From: G963677915 sp963677915
GTDB taxonomy: Bacteria; Bacillota; Clostridia; Lachnospirales; Vallitaleaceae
Direction of reading: 5' to 3'
NCBI GenBank assembly: GCA_963677915.2
Contig: CAXXGE010000008.1
Location: forward strand, 1 to 64,000
DNA: 64,000 nucleotides
The notes under the pieces were generated by a model that saw only the letters and a program-made list of their open reading frames with translations, ran no database searches and was not told the origin of the DNA. Shown in pieces: positions 8,712 to 17,573 of this stretch. Position numbers and translations under genes: made by a program. Each line of letters starts with the position of its first letter. Position 1 is the stretch's first letter.

Positions 8712-8745
8712 AAGACACTGGATAATTATGAAGAGGAGTGTAACG

Positions 8746-9081
8746 ATGTTGAAAAAAAGAGACAGAACGGCAATAATCATTACATTGATCATTGTGACGG
8801 CTGCATTTTATTATAGCGAAGTTGGTGAGGATTCAATGAAGAAAGCATTCTATATATTGGAAATTGCACTGCTATTTATATTTACTGGTACCGCTGTACT
8901 GTTTGAGATGCCGTTGGGGGATAGCCTGAAATTCATATTCTTAATTGGCGGATCACTTATGTTTATGTTGTGGATATTCTATAGAGCATATACAAGAAAA
9001 ATCAGATACAGATCATTCTATGACGACGTAACAGCTCCTATGGACATAATAGCAAAACTTCAATCGAGGAAGAAAACCTAA
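8746..9081 (+). CDS. Hypothetical membrane protein
   Basis: 111 residues with three predicted membrane helices (about 9-25, 34-52, 58-77) and a basic C-terminal tail. The start at 8746 is preferred to an upstream Met because GAGGAG lies seven bases before it. Its 3' end abuts a truncated LytTR coding segment, so the C-terminus may be a deletion junction. Confidence 0.5.
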   Translation: MLKKRDRTAIIITLIIVTAAFYYSEVGEDSMKKAFYILEIALLFIFTGTAVLFEMPLGDSLKFIFLIGGSLMFMLWIFYRAYTRKIRYRSFYDDVTAPMDIIAKLQSRKKT

Positions 9082-9083
9082 GG

Positions 9084-9257
9084 GACGATGGCTTTCTAAG
9101 AATCAGCAGATACTATCTGGTCAACATGAAACACATCAAGGAAATCATGACCAAGGAAATCCTCTTGACCGGGAACATATTGCTCAGCATCAACCCTAAG
9201 CGTCGGAAAGAAATCTACGATGCATTCACAGAATACGCCATAGAGGAACTGGAATGA
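9084..9257 (+). pseudogene. LytTR response-regulator C-terminal remnant
   Basis: 57 codons read FLRISRYYLVNMKHIKEI, then LLTGNILLSINPKRRKEIYDAF. This is the C-terminal half of a LytTR DNA-binding domain (the F.R..R.y.vN...I pattern). The receiver domain and the first half of LytTR are missing. The stop codon overlaps the ATG of the following kinase remnant, the arrangement expected of an agr-type regulator-sensor pair. Confidence 0.7.
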
Positions 9258-9622
9258 ATATTTCTCCATAACGGACCTTGCCTTTAATGAAAGATTGCGT
9301 AATAGGATTCTTGCAACATTTTTTATAATTACTTTTTCACTGACTACTGAAATCTTGACAGTACAGATTCTGATTCTTCTTGTGAAATCTGCCTTCCTAT
9401 GTTGTTATTAGCTGCTGCATCCTCTACGTCAATCTTGTCGTTTTTGGTTTGTTTGAAGGGACCAGGCGGTTGCAGCATGATTTGACCAACCATATGATTG
9501 CCGTTCAGGGTTATTTTCAAGAAGGTGAAGTAGATGATGCCATGAACTATATCAATAAGCTCCAGGACAGTATGGGGGAAGCGGCAAAGTATGTCATATC
9601 AGCGGAGGCTCGCTGTCAATAA
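9254..9622 (+). pseudogene. AgrC-like sensor histidine kinase remnant
   Basis: The start ATG overlaps the stop of the LytTR remnant. Reading across at least two frameshifts (near 9266 and 9400) gives LAFNERLRNRILATFFIITF and further membrane helices, then FGLFEGTRRLQHDLTNHM. The last contains the H-box of GHKL/AgrC-type kinases (RHDxxNH), followed by YFQEGEVDDAMNYINKLQDS. The ATP-binding domain is gone. The pair is a dead Agr/LytTR two-component system. Confidence 0.65.
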
Positions 9623-9642
9623 CACCGTGGAATAAATGCGGA

Positions 9643-10341
9643 CTATGCAGCATCCTTCTCTGATGTTTCTTCCGGTTGATTTTCTTGGTGATAAACGTCC
9701 ATGTCGAAATATTTACGACCGGTAGACCATTTTTCATCCTGCTCCATTAGCAATGCGCCCATGAGTCGGTCTTTCGCTGCTTTTGCGCTTTCCAGGTCAG
9801 CGGCTTCGTAGACACTGCGGATCTCTTCCTTCAGCTTCGGCTGCACCGTTTTCGGCGTCTGATCCAGCAGGTTTCGGATTCACTGTTTGCCAGTCTGAAC
9901 CCAATGATTTCACGTTGTTCATCATCATTGACGCCAATGGCAATCAGGAGACCTCTCGATTGAACACGGCCGTCTTCACGGACCTTGATGTAAATGGCGT
10001 CCACCATGACAAACGGATAATTGGCTTCTAATTGCCGGTTTCTAAAGGCCTCTACAATCGGATCAAGCTTCTTGCAAAGTTCCGATACCATTGATTTTGA
10101 GAAGGACTTTCCGTATAGTTCTTCTGTCACTTTCTCGATCTTGCGGGTGGATACGCCATTGATGACCATCTCGATTATCGGTGTGCTCATAAGGTTCAGC
10201 ACCCAGTTGTTCAGTTGATTGAGCAAGAAGCACCTGATTCGGGATTGCTTCCATAAGTTTAGAAAATGCTTCATCCTTGGAATCTTTTGTGAAAAGTCCG
10301 TGCAAAAGTTCTGTGTCCAGTGTAATATTTAATTGAGCCAT
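9643..10341 (-). pseudogene. IS256-family transposase, broken
   Basis: Three minus-strand pieces in different frames belong to one Mutator/IS256 transposase. The N-terminal piece (MAQLNITLDTELLHGLF...) is followed by MEMVINGVSTRKIEKV-like sequence and the first catalytic Asp region YPFVMVDAIYIKVREDGR. After LANSESE about 100 residues are missing, and the frame resumes at QPKLKEEIRSVYEAADLE and ends at 9643. The family length is about 400 residues; only some 240 remain. A good AGGAGG site precedes the start. Confidence 0.8.
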
Positions 10342-10870
10342 GTTGTTTCCTCCTCAGTTAGGTATTTGGTCGTACATTTATTATAACCGAGGATGAGCAC
10401 TTGGCTCATTTTATTTGAATTTCCTTTTTACACCATTACACGGACTTAATCGAATGATAAGCTGTCTAAGAGAGTTGTAATATTTGATGATGAGCATGAA
10501 TATGATTTAATGGCTTATCCGATGGAGTAGAGAGTAGCGACAGCTGAGCTCAATACTTCATCTAACAATATATTGACGCAACAAGGGTCACTCTAAGGGG
10601 CCAAGACGTTAGCCATACAAATTGAAAGTTATCGGGCGTTCGTTTAAGCGAGAACGTCAATCAATGGCGTAGTCAGATCAACCCGGGGGAGGACACCTTT
10701 CCACAAAATCCCAATTAAGCCAAATAGTTTTACTATCCTCATGTCAACACAGAGCGAATGTGAGAACATATTATACAATAAGCGGAGAGCTATTGCATTT
10801 CGCTTTAGAATTTATCTTTAGCAAGTATCGATATTGTGATATAATATGTATATATTGAGGAGGCGCGAAT
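10342..10870. other. Gene-free stretch with TA promoter
   Basis: About 530 bases without a convincing gene. The left part (TTTTTACACCATTACACGG near 10425) is probably the outer end of the IS256-like element. The middle holds short broken frames. A promoter for the toxin-antitoxin pair is visible at 10817-10845: TTTAGC, 17 bases, TATAAT. Confidence 0.5.
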
Positions 10871-11128
10871 ATGCCAAATATCAGACCAAGTTCAGATTTA
10901 AGAAATAAGTATAGTGAAATATCAGAATTCTGTCATGAATATAATGAACCTGTTTATATAACAAAAAATGGAAAAGGCGATCTTGCGGTAATGAGCATTG
11001 AAGCATATGAAAGGTTAGTTGGGAAATTTGAATTACGAAGACTTTTAATGGAATCAGAATCCGATATTGAAGTTGGAAGAATTTCAAATATTGATGAGTC
11101 ATTCAAAAAGATAAGAGAAAGCTATTAG
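10871..11128 (+). CDS. Phd/YefM-type antitoxin
   Basis: 85 residues with the Phd/YefM N-terminal DNA-binding pattern (RPSSDLRNKYSEISEFCHEY, then EPVYITKNGKGDLAVMSIEAYERL) and a C-terminal toxin-binding tail. It neutralises the toxin encoded two bases downstream and should repress the shared promoter. A strong GAGGAGG site precedes the ATG. Intact, in a region otherwise full of debris. Confidence 0.9.
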   Translation: MPNIRPSSDLRNKYSEISEFCHEYNEPVYITKNGKGDLAVMSIEAYERLVGKFELRRLLMESESDIEVGRISNIDESFKKIRESY

Positions 11129-11129
11129 C

Positions 11130-11447
11130 ATGGATAATTATCAAATTGTACTGACGTCAACAGCTGAAAACGACATTATTGAGATTGCTAGATACATAAC
11201 AATTGAGTTGCTTAATCGTGATGCTGCAAATCAATTAGTTGACAAATTTTATTCAGTTATGAACGAACTTAAAATAATGCCACAGAGACATGAAAAAATT
11301 CAAGATGATGAATATATTATTCCACCTGGAATTCGAAGAATAAGTGTCAATAATTATGACATATATTATTCCTGTGATGAGATGGATCAAATAGTTTATA
11401 TACGCAGGGTAGTATATTCGAAAAGAGAATGGCAAAAATTGGTATAG
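11130..11447 (+). CDS. RelE/ParE-family toxin
   Basis: 105 residues with the ParE/RelE fold pattern: YQIVLTSTAENDIIEIARYI at the N-terminus, a helical hairpin, then the core PGIRRISVNNYDIYY and the final strand VYIRRVVYSKREW. Members inhibit translation (RelE) or gyrase (ParE); this sequence does not settle which. It is translated from an ATG one base after the antitoxin stop codon, as usual for such pairs. Confidence 0.88.
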   Translation: MDNYQIVLTSTAENDIIEIARYITIELLNRDAANQLVDKFYSVMNELKIMPQRHEKIQDDEYIIPPGIRRISVNNYDIYYSCDEMDQIVYIRRVVYSKREWQKLV

Positions 11448-11491
11448 TTATAAATGCTTTATCATACATTTTATCCAAACAGAAACAAGAA

Positions 11492-11545
11492 TACCCCTGC
11501 CTCTTAACCTTCCTTGCTCATGTAGTGAGAGTGTAGGCGGGGGAT
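11492..11545. terminator. Possible terminator between toxin and Mrp operon
   Basis: ACCCCTGCCT and AGGCGGGGG can pair over a 34-base loop between the convergent toxin gene and the Mrp operon. There is no clear T run, so this is weak. The remaining gap to 11684 shows nothing else. Confidence 0.25.
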
Positions 11546-11684
11546 GAATTGCCAAGGAATTCTAACGACGCAATGATGCGGAATAGATGAGAAGATTTAA
11601 TTGATTATCAGCGATACAGTACACTAGCACATTTTTAAAAAGGCGCGTTTATAGTAGCATGAATTTGGCTATAAAATTGTAGAT

Positions 11685-13295
11685 TTAGTAGTAAAGCCTC
11701 AGAACTGTTAACAATCCCGCGAAGAATACGGCAATCGAGAAGGCAATTTGGTTAACGTTCAGTTCAACTTCCCGAATTTTTGAGAATAGACTCATAGCGG
11801 GATAGATGAACTTGTAGAACAAAATGCCTGTCGCCAGACTCGCTAAGAATATGATGGATTTCTCTAGGTATCCGGAGAGGGAGATATCAACAGTAATGCC
11901 GAAAAGCAGGTTGATTATCCACAAGCCTGTCATGCCGCCGATGAAGGTGAATACCCCCAGAAGTCCAAGTGCGACTTTTTGGTTCAGAGATACTGGATGG
12001 GGAACAGGACAGGCTATTTTTTGTTTGCCAAAAAGCACCGAAGCGAATCTGACGAAGATAATGATCGTACCAAAGTTGATGAGCAGCAGGCCGTATTCCA
12101 GTATATGGTTTTCGGAAGCACCGGCATGAATCAGGTATTTGGAGATGCTGCCATCGAAAAACGGCGCGCCAGTGATGCCCAGCATGGACATGACCATGAT
12201 GACGGATATAAAAGGAAAGTTTCTGCCCACATGCCGGATTTCGTGAATATTTCTTGTACCATAGTTTTGTATGAGGATGCCGGCAGTAAGCAAGAGAGTA
12301 GATTTGAAAGCAGCATGGTTGATGATATGGTAGATACCGCCCCAATAACTGGTTTCCAAGCCCAGATTCAAGCTGAAAAAGATCAGACCGATCTGACTGA
12401 CGGTTGAGTAGGTCAGTATCAGTTTGATGTCCGTTTGCGAAAAAGCGAATACAGCGCCGCTAATGGCTGCAATAAAGCCGAGGACAATGAAGATGGTTGA
12501 AGCGTCGACGACAGGCATGAATGCTTCCCTCAAACGTATGAACATATAGATGCCTGTCTTGACATACAAACCGGAAAGCAGGGCACTTACGATAGACGGT
12601 GCAGAAGGCGTGCCATGTGCTTTGGGCAGCCAGTTGAAAAATGGCATGATTTCAGCGGACTTCAATACGATGGCGGTCATAATCAAGGCATAAGGCAGCA
12701 GGATATCATTTGGATTCTCCATAAGATGAAGAGCATTGGAGATGAGATGATAGTCTAGGGTGCCGAAAAGTTTGTAGCAATATCCAACTCCTAACAGAAA
12801 AAAGGTCATGGAAACAACATTTGCAATCAGATAGACGATGCCGTCATAGATGGAGCGGTTATCTTTTTTGTACATAATGAGAATGCTGACAATAATCGTT
12901 GATACTTCTATCAGTGCATAGATGTTGAAAAGATCGCCTGAGAGGAAGATAGCATTGATCAGCCCCTGCAGCACCAGAAAAAGGAACAGGAAAAGTTTGT
13001 TCATATAACTTTTTTTATAGTTGAAAAGAAGCATGTTGGCAAACAGGAAGGACGTTAGTAGAATCATAACAGTTGCAAGACGGTCTGCATATAGAGTAAT
13101 ACCGATACCATCTGTATAGCCACCTAGATAGGCAACATTCATGCCTTCCTTATGTACACGCAGAAACAGAGCAATGGACAATCCCAATATGATTGTTTGG
13201 GTTATCAATATGCCCGCTTTGACATGTCTGAAATGTGATAGGTAGCCCAACAGGGCAGCTAGAATTGGGAACAATACAAGTAAGTGCAAAGCCAT
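11685..13295 (-). CDS. MrpD-like antiporter subunit, copy 1
   Basis: 536 residues, a polytopic proton-translocating subunit of the NADH-quinone oxidoreductase/Mrp superfamily (about 14 helices). The TM5 Glu is at residue 130 (ALIEVSTIIVS), the TM7 Lys at 212, and the GTPSAPSIVSALLSG loop is intact. It uniquely has an extra Glu at 215 (LKSAEIMPFF, against LKAAIMPLF in the next two genes). It is the last gene of the minus-strand operon; AGGAGG lies six bases before its ATG. Such subunits exchange cations for protons across the cytoplasmic membrane. Confidence 0.88.
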   Translation of the reverse strand: MALHLLVLFPILAALLGYLSHFRHVKAGILITQTIILGLSIALFLRVHKEGMNVAYLGGYTDGIGITLYADRLATVMILLTSFLFANMLLFNYKKSYMNKLFLFLFLVLQGLINAIFLSGDLFNIYALIEVSTIIVSILIMYKKDNRSIYDGIVYLIANVVSMTFFLLGVGYCYKLFGTLDYHLISNALHLMENPNDILLPYALIMTAIVLKSAEIMPFFNWLPKAHGTPSAPSIVSALLSGLYVKTGIYMFIRLREAFMPVVDASTIFIVLGFIAAISGAVFAFSQTDIKLILTYSTVSQIGLIFFSLNLGLETSYWGGIYHIINHAAFKSTLLLTAGILIQNYGTRNIHEIRHVGRNFPFISVIMVMSMLGITGAPFFDGSISKYLIHAGASENHILEYGLLLINFGTIIIFVRFASVLFGKQKIACPVPHPVSLNQKVALGLLGVFTFIGGMTGLWIINLLFGITVDISLSGYLEKSIIFLASLATGILFYKFIYPAMSLFSKIREVELNVNQIAFSIAVFFAGLLTVLRLYY

Positions 13296-13316
13296 GAAGC
13301 ACCTCCTGGTTATAGG

Positions 13317-14927
13317 TCATACATGCAACAGATTCAACAGTAAAAGCAGTGAGACGAAGAAGATCACGATGGACAGGGCAATACCGTTCATACCCAGCTC
13401 GAATTCCCTTATCTTATGGAAGAAACGAATCCTTGGATATGCATACCTGTAAAATAGATAACTTAGCAACAGGCTGACCAGGTAAGTAACACCCTTTTCC
13501 AGATAAGCTTCGACGGATATACTCGTTTTCACATTCAATAACAGATAAATGAACCAAGGTCCAAGAATGCCACCTAAAAAGCAGATGGTACCCAGGATAC
13601 CAAGGGCGATTTTCTGGTTTAACGTCACCTCGTATCCTTCATGGACCGATCCCAATGGATTTCCGAACAGCATATGGGAGTACTTGATGAACATGATGAT
13701 GGTACCGGTGTTGATGAAGACAAGGGCATAATCGAGATTGAACTGACTCCCGGCGCCTTTCTGAATCAGATATTTGGAAAAGCTGCCGCTAAAAAGGGGA
13801 GCACCGGTAATACCGAGGATGGCAATCACCGTGATGAATGAGACGAAGGGGAGTGTTCGTGCAATGCCCCGGATTTCGCTCAGTTGCCGTGTACCGTATT
13901 TCTCAATAATAATTCCGGCGGATAGGAAAAGCGTGGACTTAAATACAGCATGATTTATGATATGGTAAATACCACCCCAATAGCTCATTTCAGATTCCAG
14001 ACATAGACTGAACAGAATCAAACCAATTTGGCTAACGGTGGAATATGCCAGAATCAGTTTGATGTCCGTTTGAGAAATCGCAAGAAGGAAACCGATAGCG
14101 GCGGTCAGGAATCCCAGAACCAGAAAAATGAAGTTTGTATCGATATAGGGATTGAACAGGTCCTGGAATCGTATGAAAAGATAGATACCGATTTTTACAT
14201 AAAGCCCAGACAGTATAGCAGATACGATGGAAGGTGCAGAAGGGGTGCCATGTGCCTTGGGAAGCCAGCTGAACAAAGGCATGATAGCAGCCTTTAGTCC
14301 TACGGCGGTTATGATGAGCGAATAGGGAAGATAGAGATCCCTTTTGTCGGCAACTTGTGGGAGCGTTCTGGCGATGACCAGCAGATCCTCTGTCCCAAAA
14401 AGCTTGTAGATATACCCTATTCCCAACAGGAAGACTGCCATTGAAATCATGTTCGATATGAGGTAAATCATGCCGTCATAGATAGAGCGGTTGTCCTTCT
14501 TGAACATGATGAGGATGCTCACTGCCACAGTCGATACCTCAATGATTACGTACAAGTTGAAAAGGTCCCTTGCCAGGAAGACACCATTCAACAATCCTTG
14601 AAGCAATAGAAAAAGGAACAGGAAAAGCCTGTTCATGTAATGCTTCTTATAGTTAAATAGAAGCATGGCGGCAAACAGGAAAGATGTCAGAAGAATCATG
14701 ACAGCAGCAAGACGGTCCGCAAAAAGAGCGATGCCGATACTTTCAGCATAGCCACCTAAATGTGTAACAATCATGTCTTCCTGATGCACCTGTAAAAACA
14801 GGGCAATGGATAGTCCCAATATAATAAATTGAGTTATCAATATGCCCATTTTGACATGTCTGAAATGAGCTATATACCCTAAAAGGGCGACAAGTAGCGG
14901 AAAGAGAACCAGCCAATGCAATATCAT
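13317..14927 (-). CDS. MrpD-like antiporter subunit, copy 2
   Basis: 536 residues, paralogous along its whole length to copies 1 and 3. The conserved TM5 Glu (VIIEVSTVAVSILIM), TM7 Lys (GLKAAIMPLF) and WLPKAHGTPSAPSIVSAILSG motif are present. The start at 14927 (MILHWLV) is chosen because AGGAGG lies six bases upstream; the longer form would start inside this site. It is separated from copy 1 by 21 bases and is translated from the same transcript. Confidence 0.88.
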   Translation of the reverse strand: MILHWLVLFPLLVALLGYIAHFRHVKMGILITQFIILGLSIALFLQVHQEDMIVTHLGGYAESIGIALFADRLAAVMILLTSFLFAAMLLFNYKKHYMNRLFLFLFLLLQGLLNGVFLARDLFNLYVIIEVSTVAVSILIMFKKDNRSIYDGMIYLISNMISMAVFLLGIGYIYKLFGTEDLLVIARTLPQVADKRDLYLPYSLIITAVGLKAAIMPLFSWLPKAHGTPSAPSIVSAILSGLYVKIGIYLFIRFQDLFNPYIDTNFIFLVLGFLTAAIGFLLAISQTDIKLILAYSTVSQIGLILFSLCLESEMSYWGGIYHIINHAVFKSTLFLSAGIIIEKYGTRQLSEIRGIARTLPFVSFITVIAILGITGAPLFSGSFSKYLIQKGAGSQFNLDYALVFINTGTIIMFIKYSHMLFGNPLGSVHEGYEVTLNQKIALGILGTICFLGGILGPWFIYLLLNVKTSISVEAYLEKGVTYLVSLLLSYLFYRYAYPRIRFFHKIREFELGMNGIALSIVIFFVSLLLLLNLLHV

Positions 14928-14948
14928 TATGGACCTCCTGGTTGTCAA

Positions 14949-16553
14949 TTAGACCGGTAGCACATAAAGCAGCGAGTAGAGGGACACGAAAAAGACGACA
15001 ATCGACATGGCGATGCCGTTCAGGCCCAGTTCGAACTGCCGAATCTTGTGAAAGAACACAATTCTTGGATAGGCCAGCACATAAAAGGCATAGCCCAGCA
15101 TAAGACTCAACAGATAAGTAGCGCCCTTTTCAAGATAGGCGTCGACGGAAATGCTGGTATGGACATCAAAAAGGAAGTCGATGAACCAGGGACCTAGTAT
15201 ACCGCCAAAAAAACAGATGGAACCGAGCGTGCCGAGCGCCAGCTTCTGGTTGAAAGTGACTTCGTGGCCTTCGTGGAGAGGGCCGATGGGCTTGCCGAAA
15301 AGCATATGGGCATACTTGACAAAAGACAGTACGGTACCGAAATTGATAAAGACAAGGGCGAAGTCCAAGTTAAACTGCATGCCTTTCTGGATCATGTATT
15401 TCGACAGGCTGCCGTTGAAAAGAGGGGCCCCGGTAATGCCGAGAATAGCCATGACCATGATGACGGAAACGAAAGGAAGTGTTCTGCCGACACCCCGTAT
15501 TTCATTCAGTTGGCGTGTGCCGTATTTTTCAATAATGATACCGGCAGTCAGAAACAGGGTCGATTTGAAGACCGTATGGTTGATGATATGGTAGATGGCT
15601 CCCCAGTGTGCAGTCTCGGAGCCCATGGATAGGCCGAACATAATCAGGCCGATCTGGCTTACGGTATGGTACGCCAGTATCAGCTTGATATCCGTCTGCG
15701 ACAGCGCGAACAGAAAGCCGATGACCGCAGTCATAAAGCCCAAAGCCAGGAAAATGCGGCTCGTATCGAGATATGGCAGCAGAAGGTCTTGAAAACGTAT
15801 GAACAGATAGACGCCGATCTTAACGTACAGGCCTGAAAGAATAGCGGACACAATTGAAGGTGCTGACGGGGTGCCGTGTGCTTTAGGGAGCCAGCTGAAA
15901 AGTGGCATGACGGCTGCTTTCAGGCCGACAGCAGTCAAAATAAGGGCATAGGGAAGATAGAGGTCTGTTTTATCAGCCACACGCGGCAGCAGCTCGCCGA
16001 TCACCTGAAGATCCTCGCTGCCGAACAGCTTGTAGATATAGCCGATGCCCAACAGGAATACAGCCATGGCAATCAGGTTTGAAGCAAGGTATATCATACC
16101 GTCGTAGATGGAACGGTTATCCTTTTTGAACATGATGAGTATGCTGACGACAACGGTGGATACTTCGATGACCGCATAGAGGTTGAAAAGGTCCCTTGTC
16201 AGGAAAATGCCGTTCAAAAGCCCCTGAAGAATCAGAAACAGGAACAGAAACAGTTTGGTCATATAGGGCTTGTGGTAGTTGAACAGCAGCATAATGGAAA
16301 AAAGGAAAGCGGTCAAAGCAATCATGACAGACGATAGACTGTCAGCATACAGGGATATGCCGACCCCCACATCATAGCCACCCAGGTTCTCTGACACGGG
16401 ACCAGCTGTCTGCACATGTCTAAAAAGGGATGCAGCCATGTAGAGGATAAAGAGCTGCAGCCATAAAACGATCTGACGGGAATACTTATAAATGATAAGA
16501 TAGCCGGTCAAGGCTATCACTATCGGAAATATGACAAGCCAAAAAAGCGGCAT
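14949..16553 (-). CDS. MrpD-like antiporter subunit, copy 3
   Basis: 534 residues, closest by eye to copy 2. It keeps the TM5 Glu (AVIEVSTVVVSILIM), TM7 Lys (GLKAAVMPLF) and GTPSAPSIVSAILSG. Its ATG overlaps the mrpC stop by one base (TAATG), so it is translationally coupled. This is the copy in the position of the canonical single mrpD, directly after mrpC. Its GC content looks higher than that of copies 1 and 2. Confidence 0.9.
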   Translation of the reverse strand: MPLFWLVIFPIVIALTGYLIIYKYSRQIVLWLQLFILYMAASLFRHVQTAGPVSENLGGYDVGVGISLYADSLSSVMIALTAFLFSIMLLFNYHKPYMTKLFLFLFLILQGLLNGIFLTRDLFNLYAVIEVSTVVVSILIMFKKDNRSIYDGMIYLASNLIAMAVFLLGIGYIYKLFGSEDLQVIGELLPRVADKTDLYLPYALILTAVGLKAAVMPLFSWLPKAHGTPSAPSIVSAILSGLYVKIGVYLFIRFQDLLLPYLDTSRIFLALGFMTAVIGFLFALSQTDIKLILAYHTVSQIGLIMFGLSMGSETAHWGAIYHIINHTVFKSTLFLTAGIIIEKYGTRQLNEIRGVGRTLPFVSVIMVMAILGITGAPLFNGSLSKYMIQKGMQFNLDFALVFINFGTVLSFVKYAHMLFGKPIGPLHEGHEVTFNQKLALGTLGSICFFGGILGPWFIDFLFDVHTSISVDAYLEKGATYLLSLMLGYAFYVLAYPRIVFFHKIRQFELGLNGIAMSIVVFFVSLYSLLYVLPV

Positions 16554-16903
16554 TATCCCTCTTCCTTTCGTTTGTTGATGACCTTCAGCCAGTTGGTTGT
16601 ACCGTAACGATGGTACAAGCTGATAAACATGGTAAGGCTCACGGCTGTGACGCTGACGCCGATAACGATGGCAGTGATCATCAAGGCCTGCGGTATCGGG
16701 TCGACACCAGTTGCGGACGTCACATGGCCGATTGGCGGCAGCTTGTCTTCACTGAAATGTATCGTCATGAAAAACAGAACAATGGCAGTCTGGATGATGC
16801 CTAGAGATATAATTGTCTTGATGATGTTTCTTCTGGCCAGCAGACCGTAGATACCGATGAGAAAGAGTATTAGCGCGACATATTCGCCATTTAATTCAAA
16901 CAT
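16553..16903 (-). CDS. mrpC: MrpC/MnhC antiporter subunit
   Basis: 116 residues, three helices, homologous to NuoK. It has GIYGLLARRNIIKTIISLGI and, near the C-terminus, DPIPQALMITAIVIGVSVTA, both typical of MnhC. The start (MFELNGEYVAL) is selected by an AGGTGAG site; the longer frame would overlap mrpB without one. MrpC and MrpD form part of the membrane antiporter core. Confidence 0.92.
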   Translation of the reverse strand: MFELNGEYVALILFLIGIYGLLARRNIIKTIISLGIIQTAIVLFFMTIHFSEDKLPPIGHVTSATGVDPIPQALMITAIVIGVSVTAVSLTMFISLYHRYGTTNWLKVINKRKEEG

Positions 16904-16907
16904 AGAC

Positions 16908-17294
16908 TCACCTGCTTTCAAACAATACAAACCTGAAGAAGACGACGGTCAGACCGCTGCATACCTTCAGCGAAATCAACATATTCATGGTTAGGAGATA
17001 CCAGGATTTAAGTGACGGCGGCATCAGTCCATTCAGGTAGAAGACGACGGTCACTGACAGAAGCAGAAGGCTGAGATAGAGAATCTTCTCCAATCTGTTC
17101 AGAATAACCAGCTTAATATTCGTGGAAAAAGTGGCAAGGTAATGGACCATGAAGGCAGCTGCAAGTATGGTGCCTCCCTGGAAACCGCCACCAGGCGTGA
17201 TATGTCCGTTCACCGTCACATAGATGCCGAAAAGGATGATGATCGGATAGACCATGGCCATATTCTGTTTGAACAGTTCTGAATGTTCCTTCAT
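16908..17294 (-). CDS. mrpB: MrpB/MnhB antiporter subunit
   Basis: 128 residues with four helices and the MnhB hallmark ITPGGGFQGGTILAAAFM after helix 1. This corresponds to MbhF in the archaeal numbering. A GGAGG site lies seven bases before the ATG. It follows the MrpA-C-terminal-like gene by 21 bases. Confidence 0.93.
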   Translation of the reverse strand: MKEHSELFKQNMAMVYPIIILFGIYVTVNGHITPGGGFQGGTILAAAFMVHYLATFSTNIKLVILNRLEKILYLSLLLLSVTVVFYLNGLMPPSLKSWYLLTMNMLISLKVCSGLTVVFFRFVLFESR

Positions 17295-17315
17295 GGAGGT
17301 CCCTCCAGTACATTA

Positions 17316-17573
17316 TTAATAGTCGCCTTCGTGCCTTGAAAAATAGATAATGCCGATGACACTGACAAGCAGAAGCAGCGTTTCGAAAATGGTGTCATAC
17401 ATGCGGTAGTTCAGATAGATGGCCGTCACTGCATTAAGCGCACCGGTATCGGCAATGAAGTTGTCCAGATAATAGGAGTAGATAATGCCGTGGGCATCGG
17501 TGGGCGTCATCGGATTGGCAATCATGAGAAAGAATACACCCACCATGAAAACGGCTATTGCTTTACGACGCAT
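17316..17573 (-). CDS. MbhE-like subunit (MrpA C-terminal part)
   Basis: 85 residues, two helices, with TGALNAVTAIYLNYRMYDTI preceding the second helix. This is the pattern of the extreme C-terminal segment of MrpA, which is the separate protein MbhE in hydrogenase-type systems. Its ATG overlaps the preceding stop (TAATG), and its ribosome-binding site is the GAG repeat that also encodes the poly-Glu tail of the upstream gene. Confidence 0.82.
   Translation of the reverse strand: MRRKAIAVFMVGVFFLMIANPMTPTDAHGIIYSYYLDNFIADTGALNAVTAIYLNYRMYDTIFETLLLLVSVIGIIYFSRHEGDY

Noticed and set aside
10630..10670. Structured RNA near GGGCGTTCG/CGAGAACGTC
   Set aside because: A single weak imperfect stem with no conserved partner or gene context.
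2400..11450. Prophage or integrative element
   Set aside because: No integrase, structural or replication genes and no flanking attachment repeats; the debris comes from several small insertion sequences.
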